Origin: Phocaeicola faecicola
GTDB lineage: Bacteria; Bacteroidota; Bacteroidia; Bacteroidales; Bacteroidaceae
DNA: 64,000 nucleotides
Assembly: GCF_013618865.1 (NCBI RefSeq)
Contig: NZ_JABSOE010000001.1
Span: forward strand, 1-64,000
Direction: 5' to 3'
Notes under the pieces: model-generated
What the model was told of the DNA's origin: nothing
Databases searched by the model: none
The model's input: the letters and a program-made list of their open reading frames with translations, nothing else
Position numbers and translations under genes: made by a program
Shown: in pieces, positions 24,939 to 34,585 of the stretch
How positions within the stretch are numbered: position 1 is the stretch's first letter
Layout: every line of letters begins with the position of its first letter

Positions 24939-24989
24939 AAAGGGGTTAAAGCGTCATCCATGTCATTGATGAGTCTTTAATCCCTTTTT
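24939..24989 (+). terminator. Terminator after the M23 peptidase gene
   Basis: A 13-bp stem with one mismatch (AAAGGGGTTAAAG with CTTTAATCCCTTT) encloses about 23 nt and runs into five T residues. Confidence 0.75.
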
Positions 24990-25023
24990 GGGCTTTGTGC
25001 AAGAATGAAACATAGGACTTTTA

Positions 25024-25054
25024 TTGGATGGTTCTTTTAAAAATAGTACCTTTG
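25024..25054 (+). promoter_or_regulatory. Promoter of the DUF1599 operon
   Basis: TTGG (25024-25027), a 19-nt spacer and TACCTTTG (25047-25054) fit the Bacteroides promoter with one mismatch in the -33 box. The ATG is 23 nt downstream. Confidence 0.6.
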
Positions 25055-25077
25055 TCAGGTCATAATGGTGTTAATAT

Positions 25078-25620
25078 ATGGAAGAAACGAGACAACAGTT
25101 TGAGCATGTGATAGCTATTTGTCGCGACTTGTTCGCGAAGAAATTACACGATTACGGGGCTGCATGGCGCATTATGCGTCCTTCTTCTGTAACCGATCAG
25201 ATTTTTATTAAGGCCAACCGCATCCGGAGTATCGAGACGAAGGGGGTGGCTTTGATTGCCGAAGGAATCAGGTCGGAGTTTATCGCTATTGTGAATTATG
25301 GTATCATCGGACTGATACAGCTGGAAAAGGGCTATGCGGAGACCGATGACCTGAGTGAAGCCCAGGCTCTGGAACTGTATGACAAATATGCACATCAGGC
25401 ACTGGAACTGATGGTGGCCAAAAATCATGATTACGATGAGGCCTGGAGAAGCATGCGCATCACTTCTTATACGGACCTGATTCTGATGAAGATTTATCGC
25501 ACCAAGCAGATTGAGTCGCTGAAAGGCGCTACTCTGGTCTCGGAGGGTATTGATGCGAACTATATGGATATGATTAATTATTCGGTTTTCGGATTAATTA
25601 AACTGGAATTTGGTGAATAG
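25078..25620 (+). CDS. DUF1599 domain protein, tandem duplication
   Basis: A 180-residue cytosolic protein made of two copies of one module: residues about 12-85 (LFAKKLHDYGAAWRIMR..TDQIFIKANRIRSIE) and about 98-178 (LMVAKNHDYDEAWRSMR..TDLILMKIYRTKQIE). Both carry the K-x-H-D-Y-x-x-A-W core and end in an N-Y-x-x-x-G-L-I-x-L-E helix. This is DUF1599, which has been grouped with nucleotide-modification-associated domains; its reaction is not known. The gene overlaps the next start by 11 nt, so the two are probably translationally coupled. Confidence 0.88.
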   Translation: MEETRQQFEHVIAICRDLFAKKLHDYGAAWRIMRPSSVTDQIFIKANRIRSIETKGVALIAEGIRSEFIAIVNYGIIGLIQLEKGYAETDDLSEAQALELYDKYAHQALELMVAKNHDYDEAWRSMRITSYTDLILMKIYRTKQIESLKGATLVSEGIDANYMDMINYSVFGLIKLEFGE

Positions 25621-26950
25621 AAACACACATATTGCGGTTGTTGTATGGGTGAATATCTGCCGTTTTTTGCTGGCGGCTGTATTTATCTTCTCCGGATTTG
25701 TCAAAGCCAACGATCCCCTGGGCACGGTCTATAAGATTCAGGATTATCTGGAGGCATGGGGGATAATGGACTTCATGCCTGCGGTGGTTCCTTATCTGGG
25801 TGCCATGGGTATGGGAGTTTTCGAGTTTGCTTTGGGATTTTATCTTTTTTTCGGCATTCATCGCAGGGTGGCTCCTACCTTGGTGTTGCTGGTGATGTCG
25901 CTGATGACTCCGCTGACGCTGTGGCTGGCCATTGCCAATCCGATATCGGACTGTGGCTGTTTCGGAGATGCCGTAGTCTTGTCGAACTGGGAAACTTTTG
26001 CCAAGAATGTGGTGTTGCTGATTGCTGCGATATCGCTGTATAAATGGAGAAAGACGTTGATTGTCAAACTGGTATCGACAAAGGTCGATTGGCTGGTTGC
26101 GCTGTATGGAGTGGTCTTCATCATTTTCTATACCATTTTTTGTATACGACATCTTCCGGTCTTCGATTTCAGACCTTATCACATAGGGGCGGACATCCGT
26201 AAGGGAATGGAAATTCCCGAAGGAGAAAAAATGACGACTTATGAAACGACTTTCATATATGCGAAGGAAGGTGTGGAGAAGGAGTTTACGGTAGATGCGC
26301 TGCCTACGGATACGACTTGGGTCTTTGTGGACTCTCATACCCGGATCAAGGAAAAGGGATACGAACCGCCGATTCATGATTTTGCCATTCAGTCGCAGGA
26401 GGATGGAGAGGATCTGACCGATGTGGTTTTGAACGACAGCAGTTATACCTTCTTGCTGGTGGCTCCTTATCTGGCTCAGGCCGATGACAGCGGAATGGAT
26501 CTGATCAATGAGGTGTATGACTATTGCATTGACAGCGGTTACCGTTTTCTGTGTCTTACGGCTTCTTCCGACAAGGAAATTGCAGCCTGGCAGGATGCTA
26601 CGGGAGCGGAATATCCTTTCGCGCTGATGGACGACATTACGCTGAAGACAATGATCCGTTCGAATCCGGGACTGATGCTGCTGAAAAAGGGAGTGGTCCT
26701 GAACAAATGGAGTTCGGATAATCTGCCGGATGAGTATTTGCTGAATGCTCCTTTGGAAAAATTGCCTCTGGGACAGTTGAATATGAAATCGGTATTGCAC
26801 AAGTTGCTCGAGGTCATCGGATGGTTCATCGGACCGCTGCTGGCGCTCACGGTAATCGACTTGCTGTGGCTGAGATGGCATAAGGCAAAGGAAAAGTCCC
26901 GGAAAGAGAAAGAACAAAAGAAAGAACAAGAGAAAGATGAAACACTATAA
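25610..26950 (+). CDS. BT_3928-type membrane protein, DoxX-like with C-terminal thioredoxin-like region
   Basis: A 446-residue inner-membrane protein. The N-terminal half has about four hydrophobic helices and a DoxX/MauE-like start (VNICRFLLAAVFIFSGFVKANDPLGT), with the pair CGCFGD at about residue 117. The part from about 185 to 365 is soluble and has a DUF-like region and a thioredoxin-like pattern without an obvious CxxC. A further helix lies at about 400-425, then a charged Lys/Glu tail. The start is a TTG (or GTG three bases later) inside the previous gene. The order with DUF1599 and tpiA matches the BT_3927-BT_3929 region as I recall it. A role in envelope redox chemistry is a guess. 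Confidence 0.82.
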   Translation: MVNRNTHIAVVVWVNICRFLLAAVFIFSGFVKANDPLGTVYKIQDYLEAWGIMDFMPAVVPYLGAMGMGVFEFALGFYLFFGIHRRVAPTLVLLVMSLMTPLTLWLAIANPISDCGCFGDAVVLSNWETFAKNVVLLIAAISLYKWRKTLIVKLVSTKVDWLVALYGVVFIIFYTIFCIRHLPVFDFRPYHIGADIRKGMEIPEGEKMTTYETTFIYAKEGVEKEFTVDALPTDTTWVFVDSHTRIKEKGYEPPIHDFAIQSQEDGEDLTDVVLNDSSYTFLLVAPYLAQADDSGMDLINEVYDYCIDSGYRFLCLTASSDKEIAAWQDATGAEYPFALMDDITLKTMIRSNPGLMLLKKGVVLNKWSSDNLPDEYLLNAPLEKLPLGQLNMKSVLHKLLEVIGWFIGPLLALTVIDLLWLRWHKAKEKSRKEKEQKKEQEKDETL

Positions 26951-26977
26951 ATACTAATCCTTTAAAATTTAAACAAA

Positions 26978-27733
26978 ATGAGAAAAAACATTGTAGCAGG
27001 TAACTGGAAAATGAACAAAAACCTGCAGGAAGGTATTGCTTTGGCAAAAGAATTGAATGAAGCTCTGGTTGCAGATAAACCTAATTGCGATGTAATTATC
27101 TGTACTCCGTTTATTCACCTGGCTTCTGTAACTCCGCTGGTTGACAGCTCTATCATCGGTGTAGGTGCTGAAAACTGCGCTGATAAAGTTTCTGGAGCTT
27201 ATACAGGTGAAGTTTCTGCTGAAATGGTTGCATCTACAGGTGCTCAGTACGTAATCCTGGGTCACTCAGAACGTCGTGCTTACTACCACGAAACAGTAGA
27301 AATCCTGGAAGAAAAAGTTAAATTGGCTTTGGCTAACAACCTGAAACCGATTTTCTGTATCGGTGAAGTGTTGGAAGAACGCGAAGCTAACAAGCAGAAT
27401 GAAGTAGTTGAAGCTCAGTTGGCTTCTGTATTCTCTTTGTCTGCTGAAGACTTCGGTAAGGTAATCCTGGCTTACGAACCGGTTTGGGCTATCGGTACAG
27501 GTAAGACTGCTACTCCGGAACAGGCTCAGGAAATCCACGCTCACATCCGTTCTTTGGTTGCTGCAAAATACGGACAGGAAGTTGCTGAAAACACTTCTAT
27601 CCTGTACGGTGGTAGCTGCAAGCCTTCAAATGCAAAAGAATTGTTCGCTAACCCGGATGTAGACGGTGGACTGATTGGTGGTGCTGCTTTGAAAGTTGCT
27701 GACTTCAAAGGCATTATCGATGCTTTTAAATAA
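26978..27733 (+). CDS. tpiA: Triosephosphate isomerase
   Basis: Interconverts dihydroxyacetone phosphate and glyceraldehyde 3-phosphate in glycolysis. The 251-residue TIM barrel has GNWKMNKN (catalytic Lys at about 12), the electrophilic His in [10 protein letters not shown] (about 95), the catalytic Glu in [15 protein letters not shown] (about 168, with its flexible loop), and the phosphate-binding [11 protein letters not shown] and GGLIGGAAL. Length is normal. Codon use is strongly biased to GCT, GTT, TCT, GAA and CTG, unlike neighbouring genes, as expected for a highly expressed gene. It lies 27 nt after the BT_3928-type gene and is followed by a hairpin. Confidence 0.98.
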   Translation: MRKNIVAGNWKMNKNLQEGIALAKELNEALVADKPNCDVIICTPFIHLASVTPLVDSSIIGVGAENCADKVSGAYTGEVSAEMVASTGAQYVILGHSERRAYYHETVEILEEKVKLALANNLKPIFCIGEVLEEREANKQNEVVEAQLASVFSLSAEDFGKVILAYEPVWAIGTGKTATPEQAQEIHAHIRSLVAAKYGQEVAENTSILYGGSCKPSNAKELFANPDVDGGLIGGAALKVADFKGIIDAFK

Positions 27734-27747
27734 TTAATTATCAGAAT

Positions 27748-27784
27748 AAGGCGTATGGCCGGGCCTCCCGGCCCTGCGCTTTTC
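27748..27784 (+). terminator. Hairpin after tpiA
   Basis: A GC-rich stem (GGCCGGG with CCCGGCC, extended by outer GCG/CGC pairs) is followed by TTTTC. The T-run is short, so termination may be partial and allow expression of the next genes. Confidence 0.6.
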
Positions 27785-27802
27785 ATTTAATAAAGTAGAC
27801 GG

Positions 27803-28261
27803 ATGAGATTATTTGTCTTTTGTCTTTTTTGCCTGTTGGCTGTGGGTGTGAAAGCGCAGCGTACGATCGTGGAAAGTTTGCAGGAAAATCGTGCGGGCGA
27901 AGGGGTGGTTACCATCCATCAGGATGCTTACATCACTTCCTTACTGGGCGTGAAATATGTAAAGAAAACATCTTCCAACTCGGAGAAAGTATTAAAAACC
28001 AGAGGGTTTAGAGTGCAGGTATATGCCGGAAACAATTCGCGTGCAGCCCGTGAGGCAGCAATGTATGTGGCCGAAAAGGTGAAGAAGGAATTTCCTGACA
28101 TGCCTGTCTATACTTATTTTCAACCTCCTCGCTGGTTGTGCCGGGTAGGGGATTTTAAAAGTATTGAAGAAGCACATGTGGCGATGCGTAAATTGAAATC
28201 GACCGGTGAATTCAAGGAGACTGCCATTGTGCGTGAACAAATAAATATACCAATAGAATAA
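27803..28261 (+). CDS. SPOR domain-containing exported protein
   Basis: A 152-residue protein with a signal peptide ([19 protein letters not shown]) and a C-terminal SPOR-type domain (about 65-145). The pattern [30 protein letters not shown], then [24 protein letters not shown], fits the two RNP-like repeats of SPOR. Such domains bind denuded peptidoglycan at the division septum. The protein should be periplasmic. Its stop codon overlaps the folE start (TAATG), so the two are translationally coupled, although their functions look unrelated. Confidence 0.85.
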   Translation: MRLFVFCLFCLLAVGVKAQRTIVESLQENRAGEGVVTIHQDAYITSLLGVKYVKKTSSNSEKVLKTRGFRVQVYAGNNSRAAREAAMYVAEKVKKEFPDMPVYTYFQPPRWLCRVGDFKSIEEAHVAMRKLKSTGEFKETAIVREQINIPIE

Positions 28262-28848
28262 TGATTGATACAAACTTACTTAAGTTTCCAGAGAATAAGA
28301 TTCAGGAGTTGATGTCTCATTATAGAGAGATCCTTTCTATACTGGGAGAGGACCCGGAACGGGAAGGATTGCTGAAAACTCCAGAACGTGTGGCTAAGGC
28401 GATGTTGACATTGACCAGAGGGTATGATGTCGATCCTAAGGAGGTATTGCTGGCTGCCAAATTTAAGGAGGATTATAACCATATGGTGATTGTAAAGGAT
28501 ATTGACTTCTTTTCTATGTGTGAGCATCATATGCTTCCTTTCTATGGAAAGGCTCATGTGGCTTATATCCCTGACGGCTATATTACCGGATTAAGTAAGA
28601 TTGCAAGGGTCGTTGATATTTTTTCTCACCGTTTGCAGGTGCAGGAGCGTATGACGCTGCAGATTAAAGAATGCATCCAGGAGGCTCTTAATCCGCTGGG
28701 TGTAATGGTTGTGGTAGAGGCCAAGCATATGTGCATGCAGATGCGTGGAGTGGAAAAGCAGAATTCGGTTACTACCACTTCTGATTTTACCGGTGCTTTC
28801 AATCAGGCTAAAACCCGTGAAGAGTTTATGAATCTGATTAACCGATAA
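28261..28848 (+). CDS. folE: GTP cyclohydrolase I
   Basis: Converts GTP to 7,8-dihydroneopterin triphosphate, the first step of folate synthesis. The 195-residue protein carries the zinc-site signature [22 protein letters not shown] (Cys and His ligands at about 84-88), [21 protein letters not shown], and the late [18 protein letters not shown] with the third zinc ligand Cys. Length is typical of type IA enzymes. It begins on the last base of the SPOR gene stop codon and is the last gene of this small operon. Confidence 0.97.
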   Translation: MIDTNLLKFPENKIQELMSHYREILSILGEDPEREGLLKTPERVAKAMLTLTRGYDVDPKEVLLAAKFKEDYNHMVIVKDIDFFSMCEHHMLPFYGKAHVAYIPDGYITGLSKIARVVDIFSHRLQVQERMTLQIKECIQEALNPLGVMVVVEAKHMCMQMRGVEKQNSVTTTSDFTGAFNQAKTREEFMNLINR

Positions 28849-28971
28849 GTGCTTGATGTACCGGTCATGAATTTCCTGTTTTGAATTGTTGAAATGTATA
28901 TTAATGTAGGTTTTTCAAAGAAAATGATATATATTTCAACAATTTTCATATCTTTACGCACGGGGATGAAT

Positions 28972-28979
28972 TATTTTTG
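28972..28979 (+). promoter_or_regulatory. -7 box for tatA
   Basis: TATTTTTG fits TAnnTTTG, 72 nt before tatA. No matching -33 box is present. A short imperfect GC-rich inverted repeat (CCACCGGA / TCCGGAGG, about 28988-29008) lies in the leader. Confidence 0.45.
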
Positions 28980-29051
28980 CCTGGTCGCCACCGGAAGCTC
29001 TCCGGAGGTACCTTGGGTTAATTAAAATCGTAATTTATCACAGAAAAACAT

Positions 29052-29255
29052 ATGAGTACAATATTATTATTTATGGGCATTGGAACGCAGGAACTGATTT
29101 TTATAGCACTGATTGTCCTGCTGTTGTTTGGTGGAAAGAAAATTCCTGAACTGATGAAAGGATTAGGTAAAGGTGTGAAGAGTTTCAAAGATGGTATGAA
29201 CGGGGTGGAAGAATCCTTGAAAGACAATACCCCGACAGAAGATACAAAGAAATAA
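29052..29255 (+). CDS. tatA: Twin-arginine translocase subunit TatA/E
   Basis: Forms the pore-like part of the Tat pathway, which exports folded proteins. The 67-residue protein has an N-terminal membrane helix (about 9-26: [20 protein letters not shown]), the FGxKKIPEL hinge, an amphipathic helix ([14 protein letters not shown]) and a charged C-terminal tail, all standard for TatA. tatC follows after 9 nt. Confidence 0.94.
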   Translation: MSTILLFMGIGTQELIFIALIVLLLFGGKKIPELMKGLGKGVKSFKDGMNGVEESLKDNTPTEDTKK

Positions 29256-29264
29256 AAGTCTATC

Positions 29265-30077
29265 GTGGAGAGCCAGCATGAGTCGGATTTGAGTTTTTGG
29301 GACCATTTGGACGAACTGCGTAGCACGCTGTTCCGCATCGTGGTTGTCATCGTTGCGTTTATGCTCTTGTCATTTTTCTTTAAAGATGAGTTGTTCAGCA
29401 TTATCTTGGCTCCCAAAAACAGCGATTTTTACATTTACCGCCTTTTTGATAAAGTGGGGGAGATGTTGCATATCTCGGGATTGGATACCGGCAGTTTTCA
29501 GGTGAAGCTGATTAATACGAAACTGTCGGGCCAGTTTGTGATGCACATGACTGTATCACTGTATGCAGGAGTGATACTGGCATCGCCGTATATCATTTAC
29601 CAGTTGTTCCGCTTTGTTTCTCCTGCCTTGTACAAGAACGAGCGGCGTTATTCGGTCCGGGTCATTACGTGGGGATACCTGTTGTTCATGCTGGGTGTGC
29701 TATTCAGCTATTTTCTGATTTTTCCGTTTACATTTCGTTTCCTGGCCTTGTATCAGGTCAGTCCGGAAGTGGAGAATACCATCATGCTGAATTCCTATAT
29801 TGAAACATTGACGATGCTGAGCCTGATGATGGGAATTACCTTTGAGATACCGATTCTGGCGTGGCTTTTTGCCAAACTGGGATTTCTTTCCCGCTCGTTT
29901 ATGGAACAATATCGGAAACATGCTTTTATTATCGTATTGATTATTGCTGCCATCATCACTCCTACCTCCGATGTGGTGACTTTGCTGCTGGTCAGTTTGC
30001 CGATGGCACTGCTGTATGAAATCAGCATATGGATTGTGGGAAGAACGGCTCCGAGGGGGCAGGACGTAAGTGAATGA
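29265..30077 (+). CDS. tatC: Twin-arginine translocase subunit TatC
   Basis: Inner-membrane receptor of the Tat export pathway that reads the twin-arginine signal. The 270-residue protein has about six membrane helices, the N-terminal FWDHLDELRSTLFRIV signature, and the conserved central segment FRFVSPALYKNERRY. It starts at a GTG only 9 nt after tatA, so the two subunits are co-transcribed; no separate tatB is present, as usual in Bacteroidetes. The tail is slightly longer than in proteobacterial TatC. Confidence 0.95.
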   Translation: MESQHESDLSFWDHLDELRSTLFRIVVVIVAFMLLSFFFKDELFSIILAPKNSDFYIYRLFDKVGEMLHISGLDTGSFQVKLINTKLSGQFVMHMTVSLYAGVILASPYIIYQLFRFVSPALYKNERRYSVRVITWGYLLFMLGVLFSYFLIFPFTFRFLALYQVSPEVENTIMLNSYIETLTMLSLMMGITFEIPILAWLFAKLGFLSRSFMEQYRKHAFIIVLIIAAIITPTSDVVTLLLVSLPMALLYEISIWIVGRTAPRGQDVSE

Positions 30078-30106
30078 TGGAGGGAATTATATAACTTGAG
30101 ATTGCC

Positions 30107-33100
30107 ATGAAACATTATATAGCCATTCTGCTTTTGTTTGTGTTGAGTTGGGCAGGAAGTGCACGTCTTTCCTGTACGTATGCAAATGAAGCCATTCGTT
30201 TTTCTCATATATCCATTGATGAAGGTTTGTCGCAAAGCACCGTATTTTCCATTACGCAGGACCGTAAGGGCTGTATGTGGTTTGCAACCTATGACGGCGT
30301 CAACAGATATGATGGCTATAGTTTTACGGTATACCAGCATCGGGCAGGTGACACTACCAGCATTGCCAGTGACATCACTCGTATCCTGAAGACAGACAGT
30401 AAGGGCCGTATCTGGGTGGGAACCCGTAAAGGGCTGTCTTTCTATAACGAGGCAAAAGATATTTTCGAAAACTATTATTTCAAGAACAAGCAGAATGCGT
30501 TTGTCACAGATATTGTCGAGCTTTCCGATGAGAAGTTGTGGGTCTGTGTAGACGGGAAACTGAGGGTCTTTGATATACCGACAAAAACTTTTTCTACGGA
30601 AGGACTGAATAAAGATCTCCGGCGGTTGGATGTGTCTTCAATCTACCGTGTGGATAACAATGTTTACATTGGCGATGTACTGGGAAAGTTGTATGTCTAT
30701 ACCATTGACAAGGCAGAGCTTAGAGAGGTGGATGCTTATAAAGGCTCAAAGGGGATTCAGGCGATATTGCAGGATTTCTCCAATAATTTATGGATTGGTA
30801 CTGAGGGGGATGGACTTTATTTGCTGAATCCGCAGACCGGTTCGATGGAGCATTATCTTCATTCTTCAAAACAGGGAAGCATCAGCTCCAACTATATCCG
30901 TTCGCTTGCCCTGGATTCCAATGGAAAATTATGGGTGGGTACCTTCAATGATTTGAACATTTACAACGAAAGCAGTGATACTTTTACGACTTATACCAGC
31001 AATATTGTCGATCCGGAGAGCCTGAGCCACCGTTCGGTGCGGTGCATATTCAAGGATGCTCAGGGAGGAATGTGGCTGGGAACCTTCTTTGGAGGATTGA
31101 ATTATTATCATCCGTTGAAGAACCGTTTTAAGAACATACAGCGGATTCCCTATCAGAATTCATTGAATGACAATGTGGTAAGTTGTATTGTGGAAGACAG
31201 CAACCACGACCTGTGGATTGGTACAAACGATGGAGGGGTGAACTTCTATGACCTGAAATCGGGAAAATTCAAGTCATTTTTATTCAATGAGCATCAGGAG
31301 TTTGCCAATGGTCTGGAGTCAAACAACGTAAAGGCTATTTATATTGATGAAAAGCAGAATCGGGTATATGTGGGAACGCATGCCGGGGGACTGAAGGTCA
31401 TTCACCGGAATACGGGACAGATTGAGCATTGTACTTCCGATGACCCGTTGCATGCCTCACGGAACATTTATGCCATTTTGCCTCAGAACGAACGGTATCT
31501 GTGGGTGGGTACCTTAAACGGACTGTATCTTTTTGACAAGAATAATGAGACATTCAGTGCGGTTTCCAGAGATATACACGGTAATCTGATTGCAGGCCAG
31601 TCTATTAATGTGTTATATAGGGATGGTTCCGACCGGCTTTGGATTGGAGGAGAAAACAGCCTTCAGTTGTTCCAGATTACGGCAGAAGGACTGGAGAAGC
31701 TGTCGTTGCCTCTGCGGGAATGTGGCCGTCTTAATACGATACAGTGTATTTATGAGTCGTCCGGACATGATATCTGGTTTGCAACGCGCATGGGACTGTA
31801 TTGTTTCAATGAAGGGAAAAAGTCGCTTACGCATTATACGGTAAAAGACGGATTGCCGAATAACGTGGTGTATGGCATTGAGGAAGATTCGTACGGCTTT
31901 ATCTGGGTCAGTACGAACCATGGACTGAGCTGTTTTAATCCGAATATTCATAAATTCAGGAATTTTACGGTAAATGATGGACTCACCAGCAATCAGTTTA
32001 ATACGTATTCTCACTGCCGGGGCAGTGACGGAACCATGTATTTTGGCGGTATCGGAGGTATAACCACTTTCCGTCCGGAACTGTTGGTGGATAATCCTTA
32101 TTCTCCTCAGGTCTTTATTACCCGACTGTCTCTGTATAATAAGGAGGTACGTCCGGATGACGAGACCGGTATCTTGTCTGAGAATATATCGATGACCAAA
32201 CACATTACACTGGCTGCTTCACAGAAGGCTTTTACACTTGATTTCGTGGTATCCAATTATATTTCGGGAGAACACAATACCTTTGCTTATCAGTTGGAAG
32301 GATACGATAAGCAATGGTATTACCTGACTAACTCCCGGAGTGTTTCTTATTCCAACTTGCCTCATGGCAAGTACCGTTTCTGCGTGAAGGCAGCCAATAG
32401 TGACGGAAAATGGAATACCGAGCCGACTGTACTGGAGATTACTGTATTGCCGTTCTGGTACCAGACCTGGTGGGCGCGTATCTTGTTTGTGCTGCTGGTC
32501 ATCGGACTGCTGGCCTTTACCTTCCGCTATTTTTGGGTACGGAAAACCATGGAGGCACGTTTGAAGATGGAGCATCAGGAAAAGCTGCATCAGGAGGAGA
32601 TCAGTCAGATGAAGATGCGTTTCTTCATTAATATGTCTCACGAACTGAGAACGCCGCTGACATTGATTCTGGCTCCGGTGCAGGAGATGCTGGCCCGTTG
32701 CTCTGAGCGGTGGATGCGTGACCAGCTGAAGTACGTGGAACGGAATGCCAACCGGTTGCTGCACCTGGTGAATCAGCTGATGGATTACCGCCGTGCAGAA
32801 CTGGGAGTCTTTAAGCTCAGTGTGGCATCGGAAGATGCATTCCAGGTGGTGAAGGAGAATTTTTCATATTATGAGAAACTGGCACGGCACAAAGGAATAG
32901 AGTATACGCTGGTATCCGATCTGGAAGGAAAGAAGGTATTGGTGGATGTGAAATACCTTGAACTGATTGTGAATAACCTCTTGTCCAATGCCTTTAAGTA
33001 TACCGAATCGGGAAACATTACCGTGAAGTTATCGGAAGAAGAGGGATATTTGCTGCTGCAGATCAGTGATACCGGAATCGGAATACCTCTGGACAGACAG

Positions 33101-34171
33101 AAGCGTATTTTTGAACGCTTTTATCAGTTGGATGACAGCCACGTGGGAAGCGGCATCGGACTTTCTTTGGTACAGCGTCTGGTGGAACTCCATCACGGAA
33201 AAATCCGCTTGGACAGCAGTGAAGGAAAGGGAAGTTGTTTCAGTATCTATTTCCCTCAGGACCGTTCTGCTTACTCGGAAGAAGAATTTTATACTCCTTC
33301 AGGCGAAAAAGAGGTTACGCTTCACTCTACCAATTCGAAGGAGATGTATTTCTTCGATACCGAGAAGCCCGATTATGAAAGTGCCGATTCGAACGGAGGA
33401 AAGCGGGGTACGCTGCTGCTGGTAGAAGACAACGATGAAATCAGAAGTTATCTTAACAGCGGATTGTCGTCCTTGTTTACTGTGCTTCAGGCTTCCAACG
33501 GCCAGGAGGCTGTCGATTTGCTGAAAGACTCGGAGGTCGATATCATCATTACGGATGTGATGATGCCGGTTATGGACGGTATAAAACTGTGCAAATACGT
33601 AAAACAGAACATTTGTACCAGCCATATTCCTGTGATTATGCTGTCTGCCAAGACCGACATAGCTGCCCAGATGGAGGGCTTGCAGATAGGGGCGGATGAT
33701 TATATAGCCAAGCCTTTCCCGCTGTCTCTGCTGATTTCCAAAATACAGAATATGATGCGCACCCGTATGCGTATTCTGGAGAAATATTCCAAGACGATGG
33801 AAATCGAGCCGGAGAAGATTGCATTTAATGCCATGGACGAAGAACTGTTGAAACGTGCGATAGAGATTGTAGAAAAGAATATGGACAATACGGAGTTCTC
33901 GACCGAGGATTTTGCCAAGGCGATGAACATGAGCCGTTCGAACCTGCACTTGAAACTGAAAGCCATTACCGGAGAGTCGGCCATTGAGTTTATCCGTAAG
34001 ATACGTTTCAAGGAGGCTTGCCTCCTGCTGAAGGAAGGCCGCTATAACATAGCGGAGATCAGCACAAAGGTAGGATTCAATACTCCTTCGTATTTCGCCA
34101 CTAGTTTCAAGAAGTATGTAGGATGCTTGCCTACTGAATATGTAAAGCGCCCTAAGAAAGGAGAGGGATAA
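30107..34171 (+). CDS. Hybrid two-component regulator (HTCS), left border of large PUL
   Basis: Senses an oligosaccharide in the periplasm and activates the adjacent locus. The 1354-residue protein has a signal anchor (about 1-28), a sensor of repeated propeller-type units (about 30-690: GLSQSTVFSITQDRKGCMWFATYDGVNRYDG, many IWVGT/LWIGT strands), a Y_Y_Y domain (about 700-780), a membrane helix at about 788-810, a kinase with H845 (MSHELRTPLTL), an ATPase domain (LLSNAFKYTESG, GSGIGLSLVQ), a receiver with D1150 (DVMMPVMDG) and an AraC-type domain (about 1240-1348). It starts 29 nt after tatC. A paralogue at 59351 closes the locus. Order with the next four genes recalls BT4663-BT4659. Confidence 0.95.
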   Translation: MKHYIAILLLFVLSWAGSARLSCTYANEAIRFSHISIDEGLSQSTVFSITQDRKGCMWFATYDGVNRYDGYSFTVYQHRAGDTTSIASDITRILKTDSKGRIWVGTRKGLSFYNEAKDIFENYYFKNKQNAFVTDIVELSDEKLWVCVDGKLRVFDIPTKTFSTEGLNKDLRRLDVSSIYRVDNNVYIGDVLGKLYVYTIDKAELREVDAYKGSKGIQAILQDFSNNLWIGTEGDGLYLLNPQTGSMEHYLHSSKQGSISSNYIRSLALDSNGKLWVGTFNDLNIYNESSDTFTTYTSNIVDPESLSHRSVRCIFKDAQGGMWLGTFFGGLNYYHPLKNRFKNIQRIPYQNSLNDNVVSCIVEDSNHDLWIGTNDGGVNFYDLKSGKFKSFLFNEHQEFANGLESNNVKAIYIDEKQNRVYVGTHAGGLKVIHRNTGQIEHCTSDDPLHASRNIYAILPQNERYLWVGTLNGLYLFDKNNETFSAVSRDIHGNLIAGQSINVLYRDGSDRLWIGGENSLQLFQITAEGLEKLSLPLRECGRLNTIQCIYESSGHDIWFATRMGLYCFNEGKKSLTHYTVKDGLPNNVVYGIEEDSYGFIWVSTNHGLSCFNPNIHKFRNFTVNDGLTSNQFNTYSHCRGSDGTMYFGGIGGITTFRPELLVDNPYSPQVFITRLSLYNKEVRPDDETGILSENISMTKHITLAASQKAFTLDFVVSNYISGEHNTFAYQLEGYDKQWYYLTNSRSVSYSNLPHGKYRFCVKAANSDGKWNTEPTVLEITVLPFWYQTWWARILFVLLVIGLLAFTFRYFWVRKTMEARLKMEHQEKLHQEEISQMKMRFFINMSHELRTPLTLILAPVQEMLARCSERWMRDQLKYVERNANRLLHLVNQLMDYRRAELGVFKLSVASEDAFQVVKENFSYYEKLARHKGIEYTLVSDLEGKKVLVDVKYLELIVNNLLSNAFKYTESGNITVKLSEEEGYLLLQISDTGIGIPLDRQKRIFERFYQLDDSHVGSGIGLSLVQRLVELHHGKIRLDSSEGKGSCFSIYFPQDRSAYSEEEFYTPSGEKEVTLHSTNSKEMYFFDTEKPDYESADSNGGKRGTLLLVEDNDEIRSYLNSGLSSLFTVLQASNGQEAVDLLKDSEVDIIITDVMMPVMDGIKLCKYVKQNICTSHIPVIMLSAKTDIAAQMEGLQIGADDYIAKPFPLSLLISKIQNMMRTRMRILEKYSKTMEIEPEKIAFNAMDEELLKRAIEIVEKNMDNTEFSTEDFAKAMNMSRSNLHLKLKAITGESAIEFIRKIRFKEACLLLKEGRYNIAEISTKVGFNTPSYFATSFKKYVGCLPTEYVKRPKKGEG

Positions 34172-34535
34172 ACGGATTTTGATTGATTTGTAATTACTAC
34201 GTTGATAAGATTGAATTTGATGAAGGAGGATGCCTGACGCACCCTCCTTTTTGTTGAAATAATTTAATGTACGATTGCCTGTGGGGATGGAAAAGCCGGG
34301 AATGGGAATCCGGGGGGTACGGTTGGAGGCAATATCGTACAAATTGGGAGACTTCCGTTTTTGTTCATGGTTTTTAGTGATTTGAGAACATGACACTGGG
34401 ACAAATTTCCTGTGAACGAGGTGATTTAGGGTAAAAGAAGACAAAATTGAAAGTTATTTCAATAAAAGTGATAGTATAAATACATTTTTGAATAAACCAA
34501 AAACAATTAATATGGTTGAACATTTTGTTTTATAA
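34172..34535. other. Intergenic regulatory region before the PL12-like gene
   Basis: Of the 414 nt between HTCS and lyase, the left part holds a terminator (34223-34252) and the right part a -7 box (34536-34543). The A/T-rich 34440-34535 segment is where the activator should bind, but I could not define a repeat there. No gene is seen. Confidence 0.45.
34223..34252 (+). terminator. Terminator of the left HTCS gene
   Basis: AAGGAGG (34223-34229) pairs with CCTCCTT (34243-34249) around a 13-nt loop, followed by T residues. Confidence 0.7.
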
Positions 34536-34543
34536 TACTTTTG
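34536..34543 (+). promoter_or_regulatory. -7 box of the PL12-SGBP-SusCD operon
   Basis: TACTTTTG fits TAnnTTTG, 42 nt before the lyase start. The -33 region is poor, in line with activator-dependent expression. Confidence 0.55.
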
Positions 34544-34585
34544 CAATCAAATAAAATCTCCTTTTTATAACTAAAACTAATAGGT

